Origin: Pseudomonas pseudonitroreducens
GTDB lineage: Bacteria > Pseudomonadota > Gammaproteobacteria > Pseudomonadales > Pseudomonadaceae
Length of the DNA: 64,000 nucleotides
Reading direction: 5' to 3'
NCBI RefSeq assembly: GCF_021603645.1
Contig: NZ_BQHJ01000015.1
Location: forward strand, 1 to 64,000
Of this stretch, positions 1-7,323 are shown one piece after another (the first letter of the stretch is position 1; each line of letters starts with the position of its first letter). The notes under the pieces were generated by a model. That model did not search any database and had not been told where the DNA came from. It saw nothing but the letters and a program-made list of their open reading frames with translations. Made by a program: the position numbers and the translations under genes.

Positions 1-391
1 TCTGGTAGATGCGGAACTGCTGGCCCTTGTCGAGCAGGGCCAGGTGCGGCTCGAGGGTGAGTTCATAGCGCGCCTCGTCGCGGGAGGCGGACAAGCGCCG
101 GAAGCGCGTGACCACGCCGTGCAGGGTGCGCAGCGGCGCCAGCGCCGGCGGGGTGAAGCCGCGAATGCTCAGCGAGGGCGGTGCGGCGTGCAGGCTGAAG
201 CTGGCGTCCTTGCCGAGCATCGTTTCAGCGGCGATATCGAGGTTGGGGCTGGTGACTTCGATGGCGTAGCAGAAGGTTTCGCTGAGCGCTTCGGTACCGG
301 AGAAGGCCAGCACGTCCAGCAGCGCGCCCTGGCCATCCACGGTGACGGTGTGCCGGCTGTGGTCGAAGAAGGTGCGGAGTTCACTGAGCAT
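1..391 (-). CDS. vgrG: Type VI secretion spike protein VgrG (TssI), N-terminal part, runs off window edge
   Basis: The reverse strand reads MLSELRTFFDHSRHTVTVDG and continues for 130 codons to the window edge. Features such as LDVLAFSGTEALSETFCYAI, the LHGVVTRFRRLSASRDEARY segment and LTLEPHLALLDKGQQFRIYQ are typical of the first, gp27-like domain of VgrG. VgrG trimers form the tip of the type VI secretion tube and carry effectors. The ATG follows a GGGGAG ribosome site by about 7 bases. The C-terminal gp5-like spike and any effector or adaptor gene lie outside the window. No other type VI gene is visible here, so it may be an orphan vgrG island, but that is inference. Confidence 0.9.
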   Translation of the reverse strand, partial: MLSELRTFFDHSRHTVTVDGQGALLDVLAFSGTEALSETFCYAIEVTSPNLDIAAETMLGKDASFSLHAAPPSLSIRGFTPPALAPLRTLHGVVTRFRRLSASRDEARYELTLEPHLALLDKGQQFRIYQ

Positions 392-712
392 CGTTTCTCT
401 CCCCGGTCTCAAACGTGGTTGGGGGGATTTCAACGGTGCGATTTGCAGGGTCAACAGGTGGCGTTGGAGCGTTGTACATGGCGGTGCATCCCTGTGGCGC
501 GCGACGATGGAACAGCTCTGAGTCGCTTACCTTGGGAGTTCGATGAGGGGTAGGTACAGCTCCGCTGAGATGGTTGGGATATTTCCTGATGTCATCACGG
601 ATCGGGATGTAGAACTTTCAGCACTTCCTCTCGATCTTGCAGCCCCTGTCAGACTTGCGCGCTGGATTCCGCCGCGCACTCAGCGACTTGCCGCGTTCTG
701 GCGGCAGCAAAT
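392..712. other. Intergenic region upstream of vgrG, no gene supported
   Basis: About 320 bases between vgrG and the terminator at 713-741. A 61-codon open frame at 543-728 on the plus strand runs into that terminator, has no convincing ribosome site and resembles no family I know. The region should hold the vgrG promoter on the minus strand; I see no clear sigma-54 or sigma-70 boxes. Confidence 0.5.
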
Positions 713-741
713 AAAAAGGGGCGCCTGAGGCGCCCCTTTTT
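713..741 (-). terminator. Intrinsic terminator after the XRE-cupin gene
   Basis: A perfect 13-bp hairpin with arms AAAAAGGGGCGCC and GGCGCCCCTTTTT and a 3-base loop. It starts 16 bases past the stop codon of the regulator at 757-1386. The A and T tails on both sides make it potentially bidirectional. Confidence 0.9.
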
Positions 742-756
742 CGGTCTGCGTTAGCG

Positions 757-1386
757 TCAGTCCAACCGCTCCGCATAGGTAGTGACCAGATACGCCACCG
801 CCTCGCTGTCCGCCGGGTTGCGGTAGCTGTGCGGCTGGTCGGCGTAGAACAGGATGGAGTCGCCGGTGCCGAGGAGGAAGCGTTCCTGGTTCACGCTGAT
901 TTCCAGCACGCCCTGGGCGACCACCAGGTTTTCCTGGGTGCCCGGCGCGTGGCCGGTGGAGTGTTCGGTGGCCAGACCCTTGAGGCGCAGTTCGTAGAAT
1001 TCCACCTGGCGCGAGACGTCGAAGGGGAACAGCGCGCGGCTGACGAAGGCGCCGTCGCCGCTGACCAGGCGCTTGCTGTCGCGCGCGGGCAGTACGGCCA
1101 CGCCTTCGAAGGCGCGGTCGTCGAGGAAGGCGGCGACCGAGACCTTCAGGCCCTGGGCGATCTTGCACAGCACCTTGATCGACGGGACGCTGCGGCCGGA
1201 TTCGATCTGCGCGAGCATGGTACGGCTCACGCCGCTGAGCCGCGCGAGGCCGTCGAGGGAGAGGTTGCGCTTGGCGCGCAGGCGCAGCAGGTTGCTGGCG
1301 ACGCGCTCGCCGATGGGGTCTTCGGGCGTGTCGGGCGCGGGATCAAACGCCACGGCGGGCAGCTCCGTGGCGAGCGGCAGGCCCAT
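757..1386 (-). CDS. XRE-family transcriptional regulator with C-terminal cupin domain
   Basis: A 209-residue DNA-binding regulator. Residues about 25-80 form an XRE/Cro helix-turn-helix (VASNLLRLRAKRNLSLDGLA, then SGVSRTMLAQIESGRSVPS). Residues about 110-205 form a cupin barrel likely to bind a small ligand (APGTQENLVVAQGVLEIS, then LLGTGDSILFYADQPHSYRN). Proteins of this layout often control amino-acid or amine catabolism or neighbouring transport genes. The ATG lies 3 bases beyond the stop of the small gene at 1390-1551, so the two are probably co-transcribed. The ligand cannot be told from the sequence. Confidence 0.9.
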   Translation of the reverse strand: MGLPLATELPAVAFDPAPDTPEDPIGERVASNLLRLRAKRNLSLDGLARLSGVSRTMLAQIESGRSVPSIKVLCKIAQGLKVSVAAFLDDRAFEGVAVLPARDSKRLVSGDGAFVSRALFPFDVSRQVEFYELRLKGLATEHSTGHAPGTQENLVVAQGVLEISVNQERFLLGTGDSILFYADQPHSYRNPADSEAVAYLVTTYAERLD

Positions 1387-1389
1387 GGA

Positions 1390-1551
1390 TCAGGCCTCGC
1401 GGCGGCCGCTGTCGCGGCTCTGCTGGACGATCTGGAGGGCGTCGTAGCCGGCACGCTGTGCGTACAGCATCCACATCAGCTCGGCCTGGCGGCGTGCCTG
1501 ACGGCGCGTGCGGTGGCGGGCGAGGTCGATGATGTTGTCGGTGCGGTCCAT
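1390..1551 (-). CDS. Small basic protein (53 residues) in front of the XRE-cupin regulator, function unknown
   Basis: The reverse strand gives MDRTDNIIDLARHRTRRQAR followed by RQAELMWMLYAQRAGYDALQ and ending DSGRREA. It is rich in Arg and Gln and predicted helical. It has a good ATG start and stops 3 bases before the regulator's ATG, suggesting translational coupling. I do not recognise a family. It could be a partner of the regulator or simply a conserved leader gene. Too short for default gene callers, but codon third positions are G/C-rich as in the neighbours. Confidence 0.65.
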   Translation of the reverse strand: MDRTDNIIDLARHRTRRQARRQAELMWMLYAQRAGYDALQIVQQSRDSGRREA

Positions 1552-1665
1552 GGCGGCTCCAGAAGGCTCGCAGTCAAGCCGGTGGCGGTGAAGTTGGAGC
1601 TAGCCTAGCGTTGATTCTGTTAGAACCAGAAATACTGAATTAGCATTTGGTAATTACTTATTAAG

Positions 1666-2403
1666 CTATAACGGCCGCGACGGAAAATCCGCCTGCACGG
1701 CCACAGACACTGCATCCGGCCGCCAGAATTCCTGGTCGAATTCCACCAGCAGGCCGTCCTCGGCGTAGTTCAGGCGCTCCAGCACCAGGTTGCTGGCGCC
1801 GGAGGCCAGTTGCAGCAGTTCGGCGTGATCGTCATTCACCGTGCCCAGGCGCAGGTTCAGCGTGCAGCGCGTCTGCAGCTTGCCGAAGCGCTCGCGCAGC
1901 ACGGTGGTCAGCGAGCGGTCCAGGCGTGCGTCGAGCAGGTCCGGGCACCAGCTGGCGAGCAGGGTGTTGATCTCCACCAGCACCGGGCGGCCGTCGATCA
2001 GCCGGCGGCGGTGCAGGCGGAACACCGGCTCGTCCGGCGAGGGCAGGTTCATCCGCGCGGCCAGCCAGGCGCCGGCGCGGCGGCGTTCGGCGCTCAGGCA
2101 TTCGGTGAGCGGCTCGCGACCCTGCAGGCGCACGTAGTCCATGAAGCTGACCAGACGCGTCGGGTCGTAGTCGATGCGCGGCGGGCTGAGGTACCAGCCA
2201 CGGCGGTTCTCGCGGTAGATCAGGCCCTCGGTTTCCAGTTGCTGCAGGGCCTGGCGCAAGGTCACGCGGGTGCACTCGAAGCGCTCGGCGAGGTCGCGCT
2301 CGGGTGGCAGCTTCTGCCCGGCGAGGAAGCGCCCCTGGGCGATGTCCGCGGCCAACTGGTCGCGGATGCGCGCGTAGTGCGGCGGGATGGCCTGGTAGAG
2401 CAT
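1666..2403 (-). CDS. GntR-family regulator, HutC/UTRA subfamily; probable regulator of the operon 1666-8240
   Basis: 245 residues. An N-terminal winged helix-turn-helix at residues about 8-76 (YARIRDQLAADIAQGRFLAG, then QKLPPERDLAERFECTRVTL) is followed by a UTRA effector-binding domain at about 95-238 with the usual RRLIDGRPVLVEINTLLASW-type core. HutC-subfamily proteins bind GTNTANAC palindromes and are released by small metabolites. It is the last gene of a six-gene minus-strand operon, 8 bases after the permease gene. A perfect GGTATATACC palindrome lies ahead of the first gene at 8305-8320. Local autoregulation by this protein is therefore likely. Confidence 0.88.
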   Translation of the reverse strand: MLYQAIPPHYARIRDQLAADIAQGRFLAGQKLPPERDLAERFECTRVTLRQALQQLETEGLIYRENRRGWYLSPPRIDYDPTRLVSFMDYVRLQGREPLTECLSAERRRAGAWLAARMNLPSPDEPVFRLHRRRLIDGRPVLVEINTLLASWCPDLLDARLDRSLTTVLRERFGKLQTRCTLNLRLGTVNDDHAELLQLASGASNLVLERLNYAEDGLLVEFDQEFWRPDAVSVAVQADFPSRPL

Positions 2404-2411
2404 GGCGGCTC

Positions 2412-3005
2412 TCAGGAGTTGCCGGCCAGTGCCGGAGCGCTGGGCGGTTCGTCATCCAGTTCGCGCTGCCAGGCCAGCAGGCCGTAGATCGCCAGTACCA
2501 CGAAGCCGGCGTAGAGCCCGGCGGTGAGGTACAGCGCCTTGTAGAGGAAGACCCCGGTGTAGAGCACGTCGAGGATGATCCACAGCCACCAGCTGGCGAC
2601 GTATTTGCGCGCCGCCCAGAAGCTCGCCACCAGGCTGAAGGCGGTCAGCGCGGCGTCCATCCAGGGCAGGGCGGCGTCGGTGTGTGTGTGCATCGCCCAG
2701 CCCAGGGCGAAGGCGCCCACGGCACCGGCCAGGCAACTGCTGATGGCGGTGGAGAGGGGCAGGCGTTCGACGCGCACCTTGCCGTGGTCGCTGCCGCCCT
2801 TGCTCCATTGCCACCAGCCGTAGAACTGCAGGACCACGAAGACCAGTTGCAGAAGCATGTCGGAGTAGAGCTTCACGCTGAAGAAGATCCACGCATAGAG
2901 CAGCACCGCCACCACGTTCACCGGCCAGCACCAGCGGATGCGCCTTGCGGTGAGCCAGACGCCGAGCACGTTGACGATCACCGCGATGATTTCCAGAGCA
3001 GACAT
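2412..3005 (-). CDS. pnuC: PnuC-family vitamin/nucleoside permease
   Basis: 197 residues with seven to eight predicted membrane segments. The family hallmark QLVFVVLQFYGWWQWSKGG is at about residues 54-72, and WLWIILDVLYTGVFLYKALY near the C-terminus. PnuC proteins take up nicotinamide riboside, and relatives PnuT and PnuX take up thiamine and riboflavin. Uptake is by facilitated diffusion, trapped by a cytoplasmic kinase. Here it lies 11 bases downstream of a TonB-dependent receptor and in one operon with an APH-fold kinase (6178-7323), which fits that logic. The substrate is not determined by sequence alone. Absence of nad genes nearby and presence of sulfur-transfer and THI5-like proteins make nicotinamide riboside less certain. 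Confidence 0.85.
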   Translation of the reverse strand: MSALEIIAVIVNVLGVWLTARRIRWCWPVNVVAVLLYAWIFFSVKLYSDMLLQLVFVVLQFYGWWQWSKGGSDHGKVRVERLPLSTAISSCLAGAVGAFALGWAMHTHTDAALPWMDAALTAFSLVASFWAARKYVASWWLWIILDVLYTGVFLYKALYLTAGLYAGFVVLAIYGLLAWQRELDDEPPSAPALAGNS

Positions 3006-3016
3006 TCGCGCTTACC

Positions 3017-5188
3017 TCAGAAGTTGACGCTCGCCGTCAGGCGAGCCGTGCGCGGCGCACCCTGGAACAGGTAGCCGTCGCCGAAATATTCACCGACATC
3101 GCGCCAGTAGCGCTTGTCGAACAGGTTGTCGACGCTCAGCCGCAGCACGGTCGGGTAGTCGCCGATGCGAGTGCTGAAGCGTGCGCCGGCGTCATACAGG
3201 GTGTAGCCGCCGACTTCCACTGCGCCATCGCGGTCAGCATATTTGGCGCCGCTGTAGCGTGCCGCGCCGAGCAGCGAAAGCCCCGGCACTTCGGCCAGCG
3301 CGTAGTCCGCCTGCAGGCTCGCGCGCAGGCGCGGGACGTTGATCGCCTGGTGGCCTTCGTAGTCGTCGGTGCCACTGTTCACCACCCGCGAACGGATCGC
3401 CGCGAGGCTACCGCTCAATTGCAGCGCGGAGGTTACCCGGCCACTGGCGGACAACTCCAGCCCGCTGTTCTTCTGCTGGCCCTGCTGCACGTAGGTGAAG
3501 CTGCCGTCGCCGTTGGGCCGGGCGAACTGGTAGGCCTGGTGGATCTGGAACAGCGCGGCGCTCCAGTCGAAGCCGGGCAGCTCCTGCTTGATGCCGAACT
3601 CGACCTGGCGCGAGGAGGTGGGCGCCAGGGTGTCGCCGGCGTTGCTGGCGAACCAGGGTGCCTCGCCGCCCAGGGACAGGCCCTTGCTGTAGCTGCCGTA
3701 GATGGAGATGTCCGCACGTGGCTTGAAGATCAGCGCGCCATTGGGCAGGAATTCCGCGCGGCGGGTATGCCGGGTGGTGTCGCCGTCGCTGTCGAAGGTG
3801 CGCTCGTCCAGGCGCACCTGGCGCCCGCCCAGCACGACCTGCCACTGCTCATTGAAGGCGATGCGGTCACTGGCGAACAGGCCGTACTGGCGGCTGTCGA
3901 GGTGGCGATAGCTGTGGCCGGGCTCGCCGTCGAAGGGCTTCACGGCGCCGATGCCGGTGTAGATGTTGCCGCTGCCGACCCACTCGTTGAGCTCCGGGCG
4001 GCTGTCCAGCACGCGGCGGAAGGCCGAAGTGCCGACGGTCAGCTCGTGGCGCAGCCAGCCGGTGGCGAACTGGCCGTGCAGGGCGGCTTCCAGCTCGTCG
4101 TTGCGGCGGGTGTCGTCGGGGCTGCGGAAGTCGTAGAGATCGTAGTCGCCTTCGGGGCTGAAGTAATTCGGCACGGCGGAATCGGCGCAACTGGCGGCGC
4201 CGTAGCAGCCCCAGGGGAAGGCGCTGTAGTCGTCGATCACCACGCGGCTGCGCGAGGCATTGAGGGTGCCGGTCCAGGCGTCGTCGAAGCGGTACTCGAA
4301 GCGCGTGTTGAGGTTCAGCGATTCGATCCGCACCGGATCGGCCCAGCTCTGGTAGCCGAGGCGGTCGTGCGGGTCAATGCCGTGGGGCAGCTCGCTGCCG
4401 CCAAGCAGCTGGTAGCCGGGTGCCGAGGGTTGGCGACGGTTCTGGTATTCGGCGTCGAATTGCCAGAGGGCGTTGGGCGAGAGGTTCCAGTCCAGTGCCA
4501 GGGAGGCGAAGTCGCGCTGGCCGTCGGTGTGGTCGATGTAGGAGCGCAGGTCGTCGTGGGCCAGGTTGACCCGCACGCCGACGGTCTGCTCGCCATCCAG
4601 CCAGGCGCCGACGTCGGTGGCGACGTAGCGGCCGCCTTCATCGTCGCTGCCCAGCGTCACCGAGCGCACGTCCTGCGGGCGCTTGGTGACGTAGTTGATC
4701 AGCCCGCCGGGCTCGGACACGCCGCTCTGCAGGCCGGACAAGCCCTTGAGCACCTCGACCTGCTCCTTGTTCTCCAGCGCCACGTTCTGCTCGCCGGTGA
4801 TGGTGCGGCCGTTGATCTTGTAGCTGCTGGCGGCGTTGAGCGAGTAGCCGCGGATCTCGAAGTTCTCGTAGTAGCCCACCGGTGCGTAGGCCTCGCCGGT
4901 GGAGGCATCGTTCTTCAGCACGTCGCTGAGCAGGCGCGCCTGCTGGTCCTTGAGCAGCGCCTGGTTGAACACCGAGATGGAGGCGGGCGTGTCGAGCAAC
5001 GGTGCCTCGCCGAAGCCGCCGACCGAGGCGCGGCCGCTGGCGTAGCTCTCGGTGTCGTGGCCGATCACCGTCACGGTATCCAGGGTCGCGGTGTCTTCGG
5101 CGTGGCCGGGGCCGCTGGCCAGCAGCACGGCCAGGGTCAGCAGGCTGAGGGGAAATCGCGTGCGCGCGGGGCGCGGCAGGTAGTGCAT
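3017..5188 (-). CDS. TonB-dependent outer-membrane receptor, probably for the small molecule handled by this operon
   Basis: 723 residues with a Sec signal peptide ending near GPGHA-ED (about residue 30). A TonB box-like TATLDTVTVIG follows, then a plug domain (about 55-165; NYVTKRPQDV is its end) and a 22-strand barrel finishing in TARLTASVNF with terminal Phe. There is no N-terminal signalling (STN) domain, so it does not drive an anti-sigma cascade. It sits between a sulfurtransferase gene and a PnuC permease gene. The barrel resembles siderophore receptors in general layout. The surrounding genes carry no iron-uptake functions, so a vitamin-like or organic ligand is inferred. Confidence 0.88.
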   Translation of the reverse strand: MHYLPRPARTRFPLSLLTLAVLLASGPGHAEDTATLDTVTVIGHDTESYASGRASVGGFGEAPLLDTPASISVFNQALLKDQQARLLSDVLKNDASTGEAYAPVGYYENFEIRGYSLNAASSYKINGRTITGEQNVALENKEQVEVLKGLSGLQSGVSEPGGLINYVTKRPQDVRSVTLGSDDEGGRYVATDVGAWLDGEQTVGVRVNLAHDDLRSYIDHTDGQRDFASLALDWNLSPNALWQFDAEYQNRRQPSAPGYQLLGGSELPHGIDPHDRLGYQSWADPVRIESLNLNTRFEYRFDDAWTGTLNASRSRVVIDDYSAFPWGCYGAASCADSAVPNYFSPEGDYDLYDFRSPDDTRRNDELEAALHGQFATGWLRHELTVGTSAFRRVLDSRPELNEWVGSGNIYTGIGAVKPFDGEPGHSYRHLDSRQYGLFASDRIAFNEQWQVVLGGRQVRLDERTFDSDGDTTRHTRRAEFLPNGALIFKPRADISIYGSYSKGLSLGGEAPWFASNAGDTLAPTSSRQVEFGIKQELPGFDWSAALFQIHQAYQFARPNGDGSFTYVQQGQQKNSGLELSASGRVTSALQLSGSLAAIRSRVVNSGTDDYEGHQAINVPRLRASLQADYALAEVPGLSLLGAARYSGAKYADRDGAVEVGGYTLYDAGARFSTRIGDYPTVLRLSVDNLFDKRYWRDVGEYFGDGYLFQGAPRTARLTASVNF

Positions 5189-5284
5189 GGAACGCTCCTG
5201 AAAATCGCCGGGGCGTGCGCCGGGAATGCACGGGGCCGAGCCCCTCCCGCGCGAAACGGATGGCCTTGGATGTGAAACGTGAGT

Positions 5285-5298
5285 GCCCGTTAACGGGC
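5285..5298. promoter_or_regulatory. 14-bp perfect palindrome between sulfurtransferase and receptor genes
   Basis: GCCCGTTAACGGGC lies 2 bases after the stop codon of the sulfurtransferase gene, in the 112-bp gap before the receptor gene. It has no following T-run, so it is a weak terminator at best. It could tune the relative expression of the two halves of the operon, or be a protein-binding site. Confidence 0.4.
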
Positions 5299-5300
5299 GG

Positions 5301-6176
5301 TCAGGCCGGAGCTGCTCCGGTGGTCAATGGCAGGGAAGGCTCTGCGGCCCACTCCTGCAGCGAGCCGTCGTAGATCGCGACCCGGGTTTCCCCGGCCAGC
5401 GTCAGGGCCAGCGCCAGGGCGGCGGCGGAGATACCGCCGCCGCAGTACAGTAGCAGTGGCGCCTCGGCCTGCCGCAGCGCGGCGAGTGCCTCGCTCAGGG
5501 CCGCGCCGCGCCGGTAACAGCCGTCGTCGTCGAACAGGCTGCGCGCGGGCAGGTTGGCGCTGCCGGGAATGTGCCCGCGGCGGGCGTAACGGGTGACGGC
5601 GCTGCCGTCGAAGAGGGCGGCGGAGAGGGCGCAGACCAGCGTGCCTTCAGCGTCACCTGCCACGACTTTTTCAACACCCTGGCGGTCGATCCAGAAGCCG
5701 TCCCGGTACTGCGCCGGGGCCGATAGTGCCCCGCGTTGTGCGGCAGGCGATTCACCTTGTTCAAGCGTAAAGCCGGCGGCGATCCAGGCGCGCAGTCCAC
5801 CATCCAGCACGGCTGCATCGATGCCCAGGCTGCGCAGCATCCACCACAGGCGCGCCGCCCAGAAACCGTCGCTGCGGTCGTAGATGACGATCCTTGAGTC
5901 GTCGCGGATGCCCAGTTTCTGCAAGGCATCCAGCGCTGCATGTGCCTGCGGCAGGGCGAAGCTGAAAGACGCCTGCGGATCGGCCAGTTCGGTCAGCAGG
6001 TCCGCATGGCGTGCGCCGCGAATGTGCCAGGCGAGCCAGCCGGCGTAGCCGCTCTTGACCCGATAGTCGCCATCGAATTCGGCGGTGGCCAGCTCCACGC
6101 TGGCATCCAGCAGGCACAGGCGCGGGTCGTCCAGCGCGGCGGCCAGCCAGTGTGCTGTGACCAGTGGTTCGCTCAT
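5301..6176 (-). CDS. Two-domain sulfurtransferase (rhodanese / 3-mercaptopyruvate sulfurtransferase type)
   Basis: 291 residues with two rhodanese domains (about 1-150 and 165-285). The N-terminal part has the VSAxWLAAALDDP-like opening (VTAHWLAAALDDPRLCLLDA) and the inter-domain WxxRL-like segment (FWAARLWWMLRSLG). The C-terminal active loop is CGGGIS, with the persulfide-forming cysteine at 245. Such enzymes pass sulfane sulfur to acceptors, including in thiamine thiazole and molybdopterin synthesis. The start is 1 base from the stop of the kinase gene upstream. Its place in a transport and kinase operon is unusual and hints at a sulfur-containing substrate or product. Confidence 0.88.
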   Translation of the reverse strand: MSEPLVTAHWLAAALDDPRLCLLDASVELATAEFDGDYRVKSGYAGWLAWHIRGARHADLLTELADPQASFSFALPQAHAALDALQKLGIRDDSRIVIYDRSDGFWAARLWWMLRSLGIDAAVLDGGLRAWIAAGFTLEQGESPAAQRGALSAPAQYRDGFWIDRQGVEKVVAGDAEGTLVCALSAALFDGSAVTRYARRGHIPGSANLPARSLFDDDGCYRRGAALSEALAALRQAEAPLLLYCGGGISAAALALALTLAGETRVAIYDGSLQEWAAEPSLPLTTGAAPA

Positions 6177-6177
6177 C

Positions 6178-7323
6178 TCAATTCACCTTCGCAGCCAGTT
6201 GGCGAATGTGCTTGAGCAGACGCTGGCCTTCGGCGTCGAGGAACCAGCGGGTGTGGCCGATCAGGTAGTTGTCGTAGGCCAGCGCAGCGCTCTCGGCCGA
6301 GCCGAGGATGCCGTGGAAGTAGATGACCTCGGACAGCGCGAAATCCGCGTGCACCAGTGGCAGCAGCGCGGCCAGGGCGAGCAGGTCGTCGCGACCCAGC
6401 GGGCGCACGCTGGTGTAGCCCTGCAGCAGGGCGTCCAGTGCATCGAGGTCGGCGACGGCGGCGCGGCCCTGGTCCAGCTCCAGCCAGGGCACCAGGTTGC
6501 GCTCGATGGCGGTGGCCAGGTCGAACAGCGCGAAGCTGCGGTCGCTCAGGCCGAAGTCCAGCACCGAGACCACCTGCGCCTGCGGGCCTTCCTCGCTCCA
6601 TAGCAGGTTGGAGGCGTGCCAGTCGTTGTGCGTCCACAGCGTCGGCTGGCGTTGCAGATAGGGCAGCAGTGCGCGTTGCAGCGGCAGGTGCAGTTCGCTG
6701 AGCGTTTCCTTCCAGGGGCGCGCTTGCAGGTACTCGGCGAGGGCGGGTGCCTGGGCGAAGGTCGCTTCGATGGCGGCCAGCGGGTCCGGCGCGCCGAACA
6801 GCTTGAGGTTGCTCAGCAGCACACCGGCGCTGCGCGAGGGCGCGGCGAAACCTTCGGCGGCGCGGTGCAGTTTCGCCAGCGCGGCGCCAGCGGCGAAGGC
6901 ATGGGCGTTGTGCTGGAACGGTGTCCAGGACAGCGCGTCGCGGTACAGGTCCAGCCCCTCGGCCTTCCGGTGGACTTCATAGGTCCAGCCGTCGCGCTCG
7001 ATGGCGCTGCGGCCGTGCCGGTCGCGCAGCACCTGCGCCACTGGTGCAGCGCGTTGGGCCAGGTGATCGAGGAAGGTGTGCTCTTCCTTCAACCAGTCAG
7101 CCGTGCGCACGCTGGGATGGTGACGCTTGACGAACAGCGGGCCGTTGGCGGTTTCCACCAGCGCGGCAGCGGAGAAAGGCCGTGGGCTGTGCCAGGTCAG
7201 GCGGGCTTCGGCGCCGGCCTGCGGGAAGTCTTGCAGCAGCGCGGCGACCTCCGCTTCGGTCAGCGCCGGCCAGTCGGCTTCCACCGGCTCCAGGCCCATG
7301 CCGTGGCTCAGGCGTTTGCTCAT
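6178..7323 (-). CDS. APH/choline-kinase-fold small-molecule kinase
   Basis: 381 residues of the aminoglycoside-phosphotransferase fold. The catalytic loop is HNDWHASN (residues 232-239, with Asp234 the likely base) and the metal-binding DFG is near residue 256 (SVLDFGLSDRSFALFDLATA). The family includes choline, homoserine, thiamine and methylthioribose kinases. The ATG overlaps the stop of the upstream gene by 4 bases, so translation is coupled. In an operon with a PnuC-type channel, the natural role is to phosphorylate the imported molecule and trap it in the cell. The substrate is unknown. Resistance to aminoglycosides is not suggested by the context. Confidence 0.85.
   Translation of the reverse strand: MSKRLSHGMGLEPVEADWPALTEAEVAALLQDFPQAGAEARLTWHSPRPFSAAALVETANGPLFVKRHHPSVRTADWLKEEHTFLDHLAQRAAPVAQVLRDRHGRSAIERDGWTYEVHRKAEGLDLYRDALSWTPFQHNAHAFAAGAALAKLHRAAEGFAAPSRSAGVLLSNLKLFGAPDPLAAIEATFAQAPALAEYLQARPWKETLSELHLPLQRALLPYLQRQPTLWTHNDWHASNLLWSEEGPQAQVVSVLDFGLSDRSFALFDLATAIERNLVPWLELDQGRAAVADLDALDALLQGYTSVRPLGRDDLLALAALLPLVHADFALSEVIYFHGILGSAESAALAYDNYLIGHTRWFLDAEGQRLLKHIRQLAAKVN

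Noticed and set aside
543-728. 61-codon plus-strand gene
   Set aside because: It ends near the terminator at 713-741, has no ribosome site and no recognisable family.
3350-5275. A 641-codon plus-strand frame opposite the TonB-dependent receptor (also 10831-13416 opposite the other receptor)
   Set aside because: Shadow frames of receptor genes, low complexity and without motifs.
5189-5300. TPP or cobalamin riboswitch ahead of the receptor gene, and likewise ahead of 8240
   Set aside because: I looked for the CTGAGA and CCTGATCTGGAT-type motifs of TPP and the B12-box in both leaders and saw none.
6178-7323. Aminoglycoside resistance gene
   Set aside because: The APH fold is shared with many metabolic kinases, and the operon context is uptake and salvage.
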